A stretch of 64,000 bases of DNA. It comes from Desulfosporosinus youngiae DSM 17734. GTDB lineage: Bacteria > Bacillota > Desulfitobacteriia > Desulfitobacteriales > Desulfitobacteriaceae. The translations under genes were made by a program, and so were the position numbers. Each line of letters begins with the position of its first letter. Within the stretch, counting starts at the first letter, position 1. Shown here piece by piece: positions 17,168 through 26,529 of the stretch. Below the pieces are notes generated by a model. It searched no databases and was not told where the DNA came from. It saw nothing but the letters and a program-made list of their open reading frames with translations. The stretch covers positions 4,430,198 through 4,494,197 of the forward strand of contig NZ_CM001441.1 in assembly GCF_000244895.1 (NCBI RefSeq), in the 5' to 3' direction.

Positions 17168-18714
17168 TAGAACAACCCTCCCATCTTCGCCTGACTCACC
17201 GTCTCAAGGACCTTGGCAAGGCCTGAGGAGGTAACTCCGGTATCAATCATACCCAGTAAAAGGTTCGGGAATATTCCTGCAGCAAAGATCACGACAGTGA
17301 ATAATACCAGCGGAACTAGTTCAGGTCCGCGAATATCCGTCAGATGATCCCATTCGGAACGGCGCGGCCCGAAGAGAACGTTGGCGATCGTCCGTAAAAT
17401 ATAGACGGCTGTAAAGATTATCCCGGCAATTCCCAGCACGGTGTGGACCGGCAATACCTTAATGGCTCCCATAAAAATCGTGAATTCCGCAATGAAGTTG
17501 ACGGTTCCCGGCAAGCCCAGGGAAGCCATACCTGCAATCACGAATCCGATGGCCAAGCGCGGCACCTGATGGGCCAGTCCGCCCAGATCGGCGATATTGC
17601 GGGTATGAGTCTTCTCGTAGATAAAACCGATCATGGAGAAGAACAGCGCTGCCATGACACCGTGGGCAAACATCATGGCCACGGCACCGGTTGCTGCGGT
17701 GGGCGTCAAGGCTGCGACGGCGATGATTACATACCCCATATGGCTGACGGAGGAATATCCCACGACATATTTGAGGTCTTTCTGAGCCAGGGCGATGAAC
17801 GCGGCATAAAGCACACTGACAACGGCCAGAGTCGCAATGTACGGAGCCCAGAATTTTGCTCCGATGGGCAGGACATAGATTCCTAAACGGATTAAGCCAT
17901 AGCCCCCGATTTTCTTCAGGACACCCGCGTGAATCATACTGACCGCCGTAGGCGCGCCGGCATATCCGTCCGGTGACCAGGAGTGGAAGGGGAACATGGA
18001 AATCAGAGATCCGAATCCGATGATCATTAAGGCAAAGGCGACCTTTTGGAAAGCGGGGCTGTAGAGGTCTTGCCTTGCTGCCAGCTGATCAAACATAAAG
18101 GTCGGGTTGCCATTGGCACCGGCTGCCAGGTAGAGAGCCACCATTCCGACCAGCAGGAAGGCTGATCCGATCAGCAGGTAAATGGTCAGCTTCATGGCTG
18201 CGTATTCTTTGGTAACCCGTTTGGTGCTGCCCCAGATGATCACCATGATATAGATGGGAATGACCACGATTTCATAGAAGAGGAAGAAGATAAACAGATC
18301 CCGGGCAATAAAGGTTCCCATAACCCCGGCAATCAGAATCAGCAGTAAAATGAAGAATTCTTTAACCCGCTTATCTATATTCCAGGAAGCATAGATCGAA
18401 GCGAAACCGATGAGGTTGGTCAGCAGAAGCATGGGTAAGCTTAAGCCGTCAACACCCAGGGCTAAGTTGACGCCAAGATCGGGAACCCAGGGAATGGTCA
18501 GGGTATACTGCATTCCGCCCAGTGCCCATTGATAGTTAAAGAAGGCGTAAAGGGAGAAGGCTAAGGAGACAAACATCCCCATGGCTGCCACTAGTTTTAT
18601 GGTTTTGGTCTCTTCTTTGGGCAAGAAGACGATCAGCAGCATGGCCGCTAAGGGTGCCAGTATGGTGAAGGGCAGCAGCATGGACAGTGAACCCACTGTT
18701 GGTAGTGCAGACAT
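17167..18714 (-). CDS. nuoM: Complex I subunit NuoM
   Basis: A 515-residue proton-pumping membrane subunit. Characteristic segments are FFLFYEIVVIPIYIMVIIWG, MFPFHSWSPDGYAGAPTAVSMIHAGVLKKIGGYGLIR, SSVSHMGYVI and AHGVMAALFFSMIGFIYE. It carries the conserved Glu and Lys positions of the family. Its start overlaps the stop of nuoL (TAATG), implying coupled translation. Length is normal. Confidence 0.95.
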   Translation of the reverse strand: MSALPTVGSLSMLLPFTILAPLAAMLLIVFLPKEETKTIKLVAAMGMFVSLAFSLYAFFNYQWALGGMQYTLTIPWVPDLGVNLALGVDGLSLPMLLLTNLIGFASIYASWNIDKRVKEFFILLLILIAGVMGTFIARDLFIFFLFYEIVVIPIYIMVIIWGSTKRVTKEYAAMKLTIYLLIGSAFLLVGMVALYLAAGANGNPTFMFDQLAARQDLYSPAFQKVAFALMIIGFGSLISMFPFHSWSPDGYAGAPTAVSMIHAGVLKKIGGYGLIRLGIYVLPIGAKFWAPYIATLAVVSVLYAAFIALAQKDLKYVVGYSSVSHMGYVIIAVAALTPTAATGAVAMMFAHGVMAALFFSMIGFIYEKTHTRNIADLGGLAHQVPRLAIGFVIAGMASLGLPGTVNFIAEFTIFMGAIKVLPVHTVLGIAGIIFTAVYILRTIANVLFGPRRSEWDHLTDIRGPELVPLVLFTVVIFAAGIFPNLLLGMIDTGVTSSGLAKVLETVSQAKMGGLF

Positions 18715-20658
18715 TATTTCACACCTCCCAGCGTCGCTAAGGGGTTAAGCGCTGTCAGCTGACCTTCCCCGAAGGCGAAGACCATGAATATAGCGACGAC
18801 CGCGATAAAGAAGACCATAGCATAGGTTTGTAGTTGTCCTGTATTGGTCCGGCGAAGAACTTTACCGCTGCCCCGTGTCATTAAAGCAAGCCCGTTAACC
18901 ACGCCGTCAACGATATAGATGTCAAACCAGTAGAGAACTTTTGCCATTCCATCCATGATGTGATGGATCAGCCAGAGATAGATCTCGTCGATATAATATT
19001 GTTTTTGAGCAGCTTATACACGCCTGAGAAGCGTGCCGCTACATGATCCGCCGAGATAAGGTGCTTGACGTAGGTGACATAAGCCAAACCGATACCGATC
19101 AGTCCCGCGAGAACGGAAATTCCGGCCAGGAACCAGTCGATTGCTTCATGATGATGGACTCCATAGTGAACATAGTAAGCAAAGTTATGCTCCGGTAAGG
19201 CTACAAATCCGCCAAATACACTAAAGAAGGCCAGAATCATCAGGGGAATGGTCATGCTCCAGGGCGACTCATGGGGATGGTTTTCCGGCTTTTCCGGCCC
19301 CATAAAGACGACAAAGAACAATCTTGACATATAGAAGGCTGTTAAGAAGGCCGTAAACAGACCTACTGCATAAATAATGGGATGACCGTTATGCAAGGCG
19401 TTGGCCAGAATTTCGTCTTTCGACCAGAAGCCTGCAAAGGGCGGCATTCCGGAGATGGCTAATACGCCGATGAAAAAGGTCCAGCCTGTGATCGGCATCT
19501 TTTCCAAAGCCCGCCCATATCCCAAATGTCTTGCTTATGATGCATGGCATAGATGACAGAACCGGCACCTAAGAACATTAACGCTTTGAAAAAGGCATGG
19601 GTCATTAAATGGAACATGGATCCCGAGTAGGAACCGACACCGAGGGCAAACATCATATAGCCCAGCTGGCTTAAGGTAGAGTAGGCCAAAATCCGCTTGA
19701 TGTCGTCTTGAGCGATGGCAATGGATGCCGCAAAGATGGCCGTAAACGCTCCTAAACCTGCAATAAACTGTAAGGCCATCGGGGAGGCGTGATCAAAGAG
19801 AAAATACATTCGCGCCACTAAATACACACCGGCAACAACCATGGTTGCAGCATGGATCAAGGCACTAACCGGTGTAGGGCCTTCCATAGCGTCCGGGAGC
19901 CAGACGTGAAGGGGAAACTGTCCGGATTTCCCGATGGGGCCCATAAAGACAAGGAACGCCATGATGGTCACATAGCCTGCCGTGCCGATGATTGCGACGT
20001 CTTGGATGTTGGTATTCAAGACCGCAGAGAGTGCCGCAAAGTCGAGGGTTCCAAATTTCGTATAGAGGAACAGCATCCCCAGCAGTAAGCCAAAGTCTCC
20101 GACACGAGTGGTAATGAAGGCTTTCTTGGCGGCTTCCCGGGCAGATACTTTAAAGAACCAGAATCCAATTAAGAGATAGGAACATAAGCCGACCAATTCC
20201 CAGAAAATAAAGAGTTGCAATAGATTGGTTGCCAGAACCATACCCAGCATCGAGGATGCAAACAAGGATTGGTATGCATAGTAACGGGAAAATCCTTCAT
20301 CTCCATGCATATATCCTAAGGAGTAGATTTGCACCATTGAGGCCACCAGGGTAACAACAAACAACATCATGGCACTTAAGGGATCGACAATGGTTCCAAA
20401 ATCGATCTGCAGTCCCACAATATTCAGCCAATTCACATTGACGATCGCTGGATGTTCCACAATTTTTTCACCCGCTTGAATAACGCCTAAGCCTATAGCA
20501 ATGGCCAGGCCGAGCGCGGTAAGAATAGCGAGAATCGACACTGTGGAAGACAGTCGTTTGGATCGTTTCGTGATAAAGGCGATGATTAGAAACGACAAGA
20601 AGGGCAAAGCGGGAATTAACCATGCCCACTGAAAGAGATCATGCATTTCCTTGAACAC
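18714..20658 (-). pseudogene. nuoL: Complex I subunit NuoL, two frameshifts
   Basis: Three consecutive frames together make a normal NuoL of about 648 residues. Frame 1 (20658 down to about 19503) holds WELVGLCSYLLIGFWF and the pump motif PTPVSALIHAATMVVAG. Near 19500-19503 the sequence for GGLWKKMPITGW lacks one A in a run of four. The next frame runs to about 19000, where one base is missing next to a run of five As (expected KNKYYIDEIYL). The last frame covers the lateral-helix/TM16 end to 18714. Both lesions are one-base deletions beside A-runs, so sequencing error is as likely as true inactivation. Restoring both would give an intact gene. Confidence 0.88.
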
Positions 20659-20679
20659 CTACCTTCTCCATAGTCTCTC

Positions 20680-21027
20680 TTACCACTTTAACCAATTTAA
20701 TTCGTCCACGTTGGTTGACCGGCGATTACGATAAATGGTAATAATCAAAGCCAGTCCAACGGCTACTTCAGCAGCTGCGATGACAATTACGAATATGGCT
20801 GCCACATGCCCGGTCAGCAAGTAGTGCACATCAATCTTCTGGTTCCAAAGGAAGCGATTGAAGGCCACAAAGTTGATATTGACGGCATTAAGCATCAGCT
20901 CAATGGACATGAGCAAGGCAATAATATTTCTCTTGGCAAAGACTCCGTACAGCCCCAAACAAAAGAGCATGGCGCCAACTAAGAGATAGGTAGAAAGCCC
21001 AACACTTAAATTACTCAAATTCATCAT
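20680..21027 (-). CDS. nuoK: Complex I subunit NuoK
   Basis: A 115-residue membrane subunit with three helices. The proton-path glutamates lie in [19 protein letters not shown] and [16 protein letters not shown], as in the family. It is slightly longer than usual at the N terminus. Its ATG overlaps the stop of nuoJ (ATGA), so translation is coupled. Confidence 0.93.
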   Translation of the reverse strand: MMNLSNLSVGLSTYLLVGAMLFCLGLYGVFAKRNIIALLMSIELMLNAVNINFVAFNRFLWNQKIDVHYLLTGHVAAIFVIVIAAAEVAVGLALIITIYRNRRSTNVDELNWLKW

Positions 21028-21527
21028 TTGCTTTCTTTCACTCCCTTCGCCAGGATTACGGCTCCAATTAAGGCAACGGTAAGCAAAACAGCTGAAGCTT
21101 CAAAGGGAATCATAAATTGGGAGAGTAAGAGTAATGACATGTCTTCAGCCGACCCTCCGCCTGTCCACGGTGTCGGTAACACCCGCCAGTCCGCATTGGT
21201 GAGAACGACCAGCGCAATCATGGCAAACACGGACACAGCTACCAGCGCACCTACCATCCAACGACGGTTTTCCGGACTGCTTTCCCGAACATCACCCCGC
21301 AGGGTTAACATGACTGCAAAGACAACCATGACGGCCACCGCGCCTGTATAAATCAGCAGTTGTACAGCCGCCAAAAAATCCGCATTCATCAGAATGTAAA
21401 GGACCGCAACCCCTGCAAAGGAAAGTGCCAGATAGAAAGCGCTATGCACGATGTTCTTTGATGTAACGACACCCCATGCAGCAGCAATCGCCAATATGGC
21501 AAATACAAAGAAAACGATAGTGCTCAC
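21024..21527 (-). CDS. nuoJ: Complex I subunit NuoJ
   Basis: A 167-residue membrane subunit with five hydrophobic segments. Typical marks are [50 protein letters not shown] (containing the TM3 pi-bulge region). It lies between nuoI (2 bases) and nuoK (overlap). Confidence 0.93.
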   Translation of the reverse strand: MSTIVFFVFAILAIAAAWGVVTSKNIVHSAFYLALSFAGVAVLYILMNADFLAAVQLLIYTGAVAVMVVFAVMLTLRGDVRESSPENRRWMVGALVAVSVFAMIALVVLTNADWRVLPTPWTGGGSAEDMSLLLLSQFMIPFEASAVLLTVALIGAVILAKGVKESK

Positions 21528-21529
21528 GC

Positions 21530-21943
21530 TTAATCCTCCTTCCTGCTTGACCTGTTCGTTTGCCTAGAACGCGCCATCATATCCCAGATTAATTCTTCAC
21601 GGTGGTAGACCGCATTTTCATAAACCTGGCAGAGTTTAAGTGCTTTGGTTGGGCAGGCTTCCGTACATAATCCACACAAAAGACAGCGGCCCATGTTCAT
21701 TTCGTAAGTCTTTAATACTTTTTTATTCTTCTCATCCTTTTCGCTGGTTAGACTAATAACCTGATTCGGACAAGCGTGGACACAAAGCCCGCAAGCAATA
21801 CACTTCTCGGGTTCAAGAACCATAGAACTCCTTGTACGAGAAGGAAGAACCGGCTTTACTTCAGGATAATATTCCGTGAGATTGGGACCGTAGAGACGTT
21901 TAATCGTAATACTCAAGCCTTTTAATAAACCTTTGCCAAACAC
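21530..21943 (-). CDS. nuoI: Complex I subunit NuoI (2[4Fe-4S])
   Basis: A 137-residue ferredoxin-like subunit carrying clusters N6a/N6b, with two complete motifs: CIACGLCVHACP and CLLCGLCTEACP. The frame is open from 21985 inside nuoH, but I place the start at GTG 21943 because GGGAGGG at the end of nuoH lies 7 bases upstream and the protein then begins in the family-typical FGKGLLKGLSIT. It passes electrons from the donor module towards NuoB. Confidence 0.93.
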   Translation of the reverse strand: MFGKGLLKGLSITIKRLYGPNLTEYYPEVKPVLPSRTRSSMVLEPEKCIACGLCVHACPNQVISLTSEKDEKNKKVLKTYEMNMGRCLLCGLCTEACPTKALKLCQVYENAVYHREELIWDMMARSRQTNRSSRKED

Positions 21944-21947
21944 TCTT

Positions 21948-23003
21948 TTACCCTCCCATCCGCATAATGAGCAAATCATAAACATAAATGCCCAAACCCG
22001 TTAAGAAAATATTCACCAACGTTAACGGAAGCAAGATCTTCCAGGCAAAATGCATAAGGTGATCAATTCTCATTCGAACGAAGGTCCAGCGAACCCACAT
22101 CATCAAGAAAATTACCAGCCAGATTTTGAGAATAAACCACAACCAGCCCGGCAAAAATTCAGGACCGTGCCAACCGCCCAGGAACATCGAAACAGCGATT
22201 GCCGAGGTGGCGACCACATTACCATATTCAGCCAGCATGAACAGTCCCCATCTAAGTCCGGAGTACTCCGTGAAAGGTCCGGCAACGATCTCCTGCTCCC
22301 CTTGAATATGATCAAAAGGAGCCCTGTTAGTCTCAGCAATCCCGGCTATCAGAAAAATTACAAAGGCCAAAGGCTGCAGGTAAATAAAGGGAATCGTTTT
22401 CTGAGCATCAATGATGGAGGATAGATTAAAGGTCTGCGTAATCATGACAACACCAAGCAAAGAAAAGAGCAAGGGAATTTCATAACTTATCATTTGAGCT
22501 ACCGCTCGCAGTCCGCCAAGTAAGGAGTATTTATTATTAGACGCCCAGCCGGCCATTAACATCGCTAACGTAGACAGTGACGAAACCGCAAAAAAGTAAA
22601 ATATACCCAGATCCAGATCAATAGCCACCATTCCTTCTCCGAAGGGAATTATCCCAAAGACCATCAAGGTAATCCCTACCAGCATCATGGGAGCCATTTT
22701 AAAGAGGAATTTATCCACATTAACAGGTGTAATATCTTCCTTACCCAACATTTTGACCGCATCGGCAATAAATTGGAACCAGCCGTGTGGCCCCAGTCGA
22801 TTAGGGCCTGATCTCTGTGATACCCAGTGGGCAAATTTGCGTTCCACCAAACTAAGAAACAAAGCTGCCACGACCATAATTAAGAAGAGCACAATAAAAG
22901 CAATAATATTAATGGTCAAGTCAGCCCCAAACGAGTGGGAATCGGCAAAAAGTCCACGGATGGCAGCCGCAATATTGACAAACAGTTTATTTAAAGCGTC
23001 CAT
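21948..23003 (-). CDS. nuoH: Complex I subunit NuoH
   Basis: A 351-residue membrane subunit forming the quinone chamber. It contains the highly conserved [41 protein letters not shown]([11 protein letters not shown]) and [15 protein letters not shown] segments, including the acidic quinone-site loop. About eight helices. Length is normal. Its final codons carry the ribosome-binding site of nuoI. Confidence 0.95.
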   Translation of the reverse strand: MDALNKLFVNIAAAIRGLFADSHSFGADLTINIIAFIVLFLIMVVAALFLSLVERKFAHWVSQRSGPNRLGPHGWFQFIADAVKMLGKEDITPVNVDKFLFKMAPMMLVGITLMVFGIIPFGEGMVAIDLDLGIFYFFAVSSLSTLAMLMAGWASNNKYSLLGGLRAVAQMISYEIPLLFSLLGVVMITQTFNLSSIIDAQKTIPFIYLQPLAFVIFLIAGIAETNRAPFDHIQGEQEIVAGPFTEYSGLRWGLFMLAEYGNVVATSAIAVSMFLGGWHGPEFLPGWLWFILKIWLVIFLMMWVRWTFVRMRIDHLMHFAWKILLPLTLVNIFLTGLGIYVYDLLIMRMGG

Positions 23004-23029
23004 CTTCTTCTCCCCTCATTGAATCGTTC

Positions 23030-24133
23030 TTACTTGTCAACTTCACCTAAAACAAGATCCATAGATGCGAAAATAGTCACAAGATCTTGTATCTTCCAGC
23101 CGGTAACAATATCCGGCAGCATTTGAACATTAACAAATGCGCCGGTACGAATGCGAACCCGAGCCGGCTTCGTCGTCCCATTACTGACAATGTACCAGCC
23201 CATTTCTCCCTTAGGGTTCTCAACTCGATGGTAAACCTTGCCGGCCGGCGGCTTAATCACCTTGGAAACCTTGGCCATCACAGGCCCGGCTGGGATTTCT
23301 TTAAAGGCCTGTTGGATAATCTTTTTGCTCTCTTGAATCTCCAGCAGCCGAATAAAGTGCCGGTCATAGGTATCACAGCCATACAACACCGGGATATTGA
23401 AATCAAACCTGTCGTAAATGCCGTAAGGTTCAGCTTTGCGCACATCATACTGTACTCCGGAAGCTCGTAGATTCGCTCCGGTTATAAGCAGATTTTCTGC
23501 CCATTCCTTAGGGAGAATGCCGACACTTTTCATGCGTGACTGGGCAATTTCATTACCGAAAAAGATACCGTAGTACTCCTCAATCATCTCCGGCATATCT
23601 TCCAGAAAGCTCTTAAGGGCAGGCATAAATTCGTCAGGAACATCCTGACTGACCCCGCCGATTCGAAAGTAATTCGGGGTCATACGATTACCCGCCGTCA
23701 TCTCAAAAAGGTCGAGAATCCGCTCGCGGTCACGAAAACAATAACTCCAGGGAGTCCAGCCGCTAATATCTAAAGACCCACTCGCAATCATAACTAAGTG
23801 GCTTGCAATCCGTCCCAATTCCGCGAAAATTATCCGGAGGTACTCAGCACGTTCCGGCACTTCTATGTTCATCAATTTTTCAACTGCCTGGACGTAACCA
23901 AGACTGTTATGCGGGCCTGCAAGATAATCTAAGCGGTCGGTGTATGGAACAAACTGGTTATAGGTCCGGCTTTCCGCCATTTTTTCCAGCCCACGGTGGA
24001 GATACCCAATTTTAGGTTCAATTTTGGTAACAACTTCTCCATCCAAATGGACCACCATGCGAAACACGCCATGGGTACTCGGATGTTGGGGGCCCATGTT
24101 TATGGCGTACTCTTGAGTTCCTTCAATCATCAT
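23030..24133 (-). CDS. nuoD: Complex I subunit NuoD
   Basis: A 367-residue 49-kDa-type subunit related to NiFe hydrogenase large subunits. It has MGPQHPSTHGVFR with the quinone-site His, GYLHRGLEKMAE, RLDYLAGPHNSLGYVQAVEK and PKGEMGWYIVS. It is stand-alone, not fused to NuoC. Quinone reduction occurs at its interface with NuoB. Confidence 0.95.
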   Translation of the reverse strand: MMIEGTQEYAINMGPQHPSTHGVFRMVVHLDGEVVTKIEPKIGYLHRGLEKMAESRTYNQFVPYTDRLDYLAGPHNSLGYVQAVEKLMNIEVPERAEYLRIIFAELGRIASHLVMIASGSLDISGWTPWSYCFRDRERILDLFEMTAGNRMTPNYFRIGGVSQDVPDEFMPALKSFLEDMPEMIEEYYGIFFGNEIAQSRMKSVGILPKEWAENLLITGANLRASGVQYDVRKAEPYGIYDRFDFNIPVLYGCDTYDRHFIRLLEIQESKKIIQQAFKEIPAGPVMAKVSKVIKPPAGKVYHRVENPKGEMGWYIVSNGTTKPARVRIRTGAFVNVQMLPDIVTGWKIQDLVTIFASMDLVLGEVDK

Positions 24134-24146
24134 AGTTTCCCCACCT

Positions 24147-24635
24147 CTATTCCCCTTCTTTTCTTACTCGCATAACAGCACGCTGTTCATAACTCTCGGT
24201 AACATAATCTTTCCGCAGTGGATACCCATCAAAATCATCCCACATATAGATACGCTTTAAATTAGGATGTCCTCTAAACTGTATACCGAACATATCGAAG
24301 GCCTCACGCTCTAAAAAGTCCGCTCCCTTCCAAATGTGGGTAGCCGAATCAAGCACAGGATTGTCCCGTTCAACTCTGGCTACAATTCGTAAACGCTGAG
24401 GACCGCGAAGACTGGATAATTGATAAACAACTTCGAGGTGATCCTCCAAATCCATTCCACATAAGTCATGCAAGAAATCGCACGGGGCATCCGCAAAATT
24501 CTTAGCTTCTGTTAACGCTATTATTGAATATCCGCCGTCAACGGTTAATTCGAGTTCACCAAGGCTCTCTGCAACCTCTCCGTTAACCCTAGCTGCTAAC
24601 TCCCCCACTCGAACCTTCAAAATATCATTTGCCAT
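24147..24635 (-). CDS. nuoC: Complex I subunit NuoC
   Basis: A 162-residue 30-kDa-type subunit of the peripheral arm. The conserved [41 protein letters not shown]([15 protein letters not shown]) block is complete. The N-terminal 50 residues are variable. It overlaps nuoB by 11 bases. Confidence 0.94.
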   Translation of the reverse strand: MANDILKVRVGELAARVNGEVAESLGELELTVDGGYSIIALTEAKNFADAPCDFLHDLCGMDLEDHLEVVYQLSSLRGPQRLRIVARVERDNPVLDSATHIWKGADFLEREAFDMFGIQFRGHPNLKRIYMWDDFDGYPLRKDYVTESYEQRAVMRVRKEGE

Positions 24636-25146
24636 ACTTAATTAACCTCGCCTTAGCAGGATTTTGGATCTTCTGTTTTAGCTGCAACATTCCAAAAATC
24701 AAGGATTCCGGCCGGGGAGGGCATCCCGGTATATAGACATCAATTGGAATTATACTATCCGCCCCCGGTACCACCGCATAAGAATCTGCAAACGGCCCCC
24801 CCGAGCAAGCACAATTGCCCATAGCGATAGCCCATTTTGGCTCCGGCATTTGATCATAGATACGCCGTGCCACCGGTGCCATTTTCCTCGTCAAAGTTCC
24901 CGCCACAATCATCAAATCAGCTTGTCTCGGAGAGGCTTGGAACACTTCATAACCGAAACGGGATAAATCATAGCGTGGATTTCCTGTTGATGCCATCTCA
25001 ATAGCACAACAAGCCAGGCCGAAAGAATTAGGCCAAAAAGAATGTACCCGCCCCCAATTCAAGAACTTTTCAATGCTGCTAAGCAAAATGTTTTTTTCAG
25101 CCGAAGCCTCAGCGTCGCGCAACGCTTTCTCTATTTTTACATCCAA
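24625..25146 (-). CDS. nuoB: Complex I subunit NuoB (cluster N2)
   Basis: A 173-residue subunit with all four N2 ligands: the adjacent cysteines in GLACCAIEM, one in [10 protein letters not shown] and one in PGCPPRPE. The frame is open to 25176, but TTG 25146 fits better: it overlaps the end of nuoA by 10 bases and AGAAGGTG lies 8 bases upstream. N2 hands electrons to quinone. Confidence 0.93.
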   Translation of the reverse strand: MDVKIEKALRDAEASAEKNILLSSIEKFLNWGRVHSFWPNSFGLACCAIEMASTGNPRYDLSRFGYEVFQASPRQADLMIVAGTLTRKMAPVARRIYDQMPEPKWAIAMGNCACSGGPFADSYAVVPGADSIIPIDVYIPGCPPRPESLIFGMLQLKQKIQNPAKARLIKYGK

Positions 25147-25493
25147 TTTAAAGCACCTTCTTTCCAGGCGTACCAAAAACCGACGATAAGAATAATCATA
25201 AAAATAAACATTTCAATAAAAGCAAATGTTCCTAGTCTCCGGAACGTTAATGCCCAAGGATACAAAAAAATCACTTCCACATCAAAGGCGGCGAAGACAA
25301 TCGCATATAAAAAGTAGTTGCTCTTGAATCCTATCCAGGCCTTACCAATTGGCTCATTACCGCATTCATAGGTTTTTAATTTCTCCTTATGCGGTTTATG
25401 GGGTGCCAACAGATGAACTACAGTCATAACGACGATTGGTAAAACTACTGCAAACACGAGCAATAATCCCACCGCAGCAAAGTTGTCTGACAT
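25137..25493 (-). CDS. nuoA: Complex I subunit NuoA
   Basis: A 118-residue three-helix membrane subunit and first gene of the operon. It has the typical [16 protein letters not shown] loop (conserved Cys) and [28 protein letters not shown] precedes ATG 25493. A predicted promoter lies about 230 bases upstream (25731-25759), giving a long leader. No nuoE, F or G is present in the operon. Confidence 0.95.
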   Translation of the reverse strand: MSDNFAAVGLLLVFAVVLPIVVMTVVHLLAPHKPHKEKLKTYECGNEPIGKAWIGFKSNYFLYAIVFAAFDVEVIFLYPWALTFRRLGTFAFIEMFIFMIILIVGFWYAWKEGALNWM

Positions 25494-25703
25494 TTTTCTC
25501 CCCCTTTCGCTTTAACTTCAACGTTAGTTGAATGAGTTCGCTTCCATTCGCGTTAAGGTTGTGACATAGTTCATATCATCTAACCTTATTTCCTCCTTCC
25601 TTTATATCTACCTTAAAACTGATATTAATTTGCTAATATCAGTCTCGGCGCTTGAGTTATTCATAAATTATGATTAAAACCATAGTTGCACACTTTCAAA
25701 CAT

Positions 25704-25759
25704 ATAGCTAAAAGTATATATATAGCTATTAGTATATACGTAAAAAATATTGACTACAA
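25704..25759 (-). promoter_or_regulatory. nuo promoter with 18-bp-spaced repeats
   Basis: Two copies of (T)AGCTAWWAGTATATA (25704-25720, 25722-25738) with an 18-base period. On the minus strand TTGTAG (25754-25759), 17 bases, TATACT (25731-25736): the -10 box lies in one repeat. The same arrangement occurs before the PadR-linked ABC operon (29815-29869). The AT-rich remainder of 25494-25878 shows nothing else clear. Confidence 0.55.
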
Positions 25760-25880
25760 TTAATAGATAATTTGTAAACTTGTAAAATATCCTATTATAT
25801 TGCATAAACTGCCAGGACATATTAATTAATTCCTAAATTCACGGCATAAAATGGGAAAACGACAAGGGACATTTGTTATA

Positions 25881-25926
25881 AAAAAACTTCGGCCCCCCTT
25901 CTCCAATTGGATAGGGGGACCGAAGG
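25881..25926 (-). terminator. Terminator of the PadR gene
   Basis: Hairpin CTTCGGcCCCCC (from 25887) with AGGGGGaCCGAAG, followed on the minus strand by a run of seven Ts. It lies downstream of the PadR gene's stop codon at 25950. Confidence 0.85.
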
Positions 25927-25949
25927 AAACTTACTCAAAAGAAAAGCAT

Positions 25950-26492
25950 TTACGTCTTGGCGTACTCAAGGATCTTAGCCTCTACATGGTTCAGCCACCG
26001 GACATCGGCTTCCGCGTGAAACAATGCCGCATCCGTGAGCAGATCAGTCATCATATTCTCCCGGTTAATGCCGTCTTTGGCCAGACGGTACTTAGTTTTA
26101 GTCAGTTCTCTCATTTGCTCCATGTATATTTGAGTCTGTCGCTCAATGAGACGAAGGGCTAGCTCCGGATTCTCCCTGCTAATGAACAATAGTTTGATAA
26201 ACAGTTCATCTCGCAAAGGCCTGGGTTTGGTAGCCGGTTCCTGGAGCCAACGCTCTAACTCCTGGACCCCTTTTGGGCTGGTATTGTACACTTTCTTGTC
26301 CGGCCGGGAATCTTGCTCTTCTTCAGTACCACTAACGTAACCCTCCTTTTCCAGCCTGTCCAGTGTCGTGTATATTTGTCCGTAATTAAGGTTCCAAAAG
26401 TTCCCTATCCGTTCATCGAAAATACTTTTAAGTTCATATCCATGGCGTGGGGCTTCTTTTAAGATACCTAAGATGGCGTGTTTAACCGGCAT
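25950..26492 (-). CDS. PadR-family transcriptional regulator
   Basis: A 180-residue regulator. The N-terminal winged helix carries the family pattern AILGILKEAPRHGYELKSIFDERIGNFWNLNYGQIYTTLDRLEKEGYV, then a C-terminal dimerisation domain rich in helices (about 95-175), typical of PadR subfamily 2. It is the third gene after an ABC ATPase and a permease on the same strand, an arrangement usual for PadR control of exporters. Identical repeats at the ABC promoter and the nuo promoter are its candidate operators. Confidence 0.88.
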   Translation of the reverse strand: MPVKHAILGILKEAPRHGYELKSIFDERIGNFWNLNYGQIYTTLDRLEKEGYVSGTEEEQDSRPDKKVYNTSPKGVQELERWLQEPATKPRPLRDELFIKLLFISRENPELALRLIERQTQIYMEQMRELTKTKYRLAKDGINRENMMTDLLTDAALFHAEADVRWLNHVEAKILEYAKT

Positions 26493-26529
26493 TCCTAACT
26501 ACTCTCCTTAGCTTTCTGTTTATTCGTTT

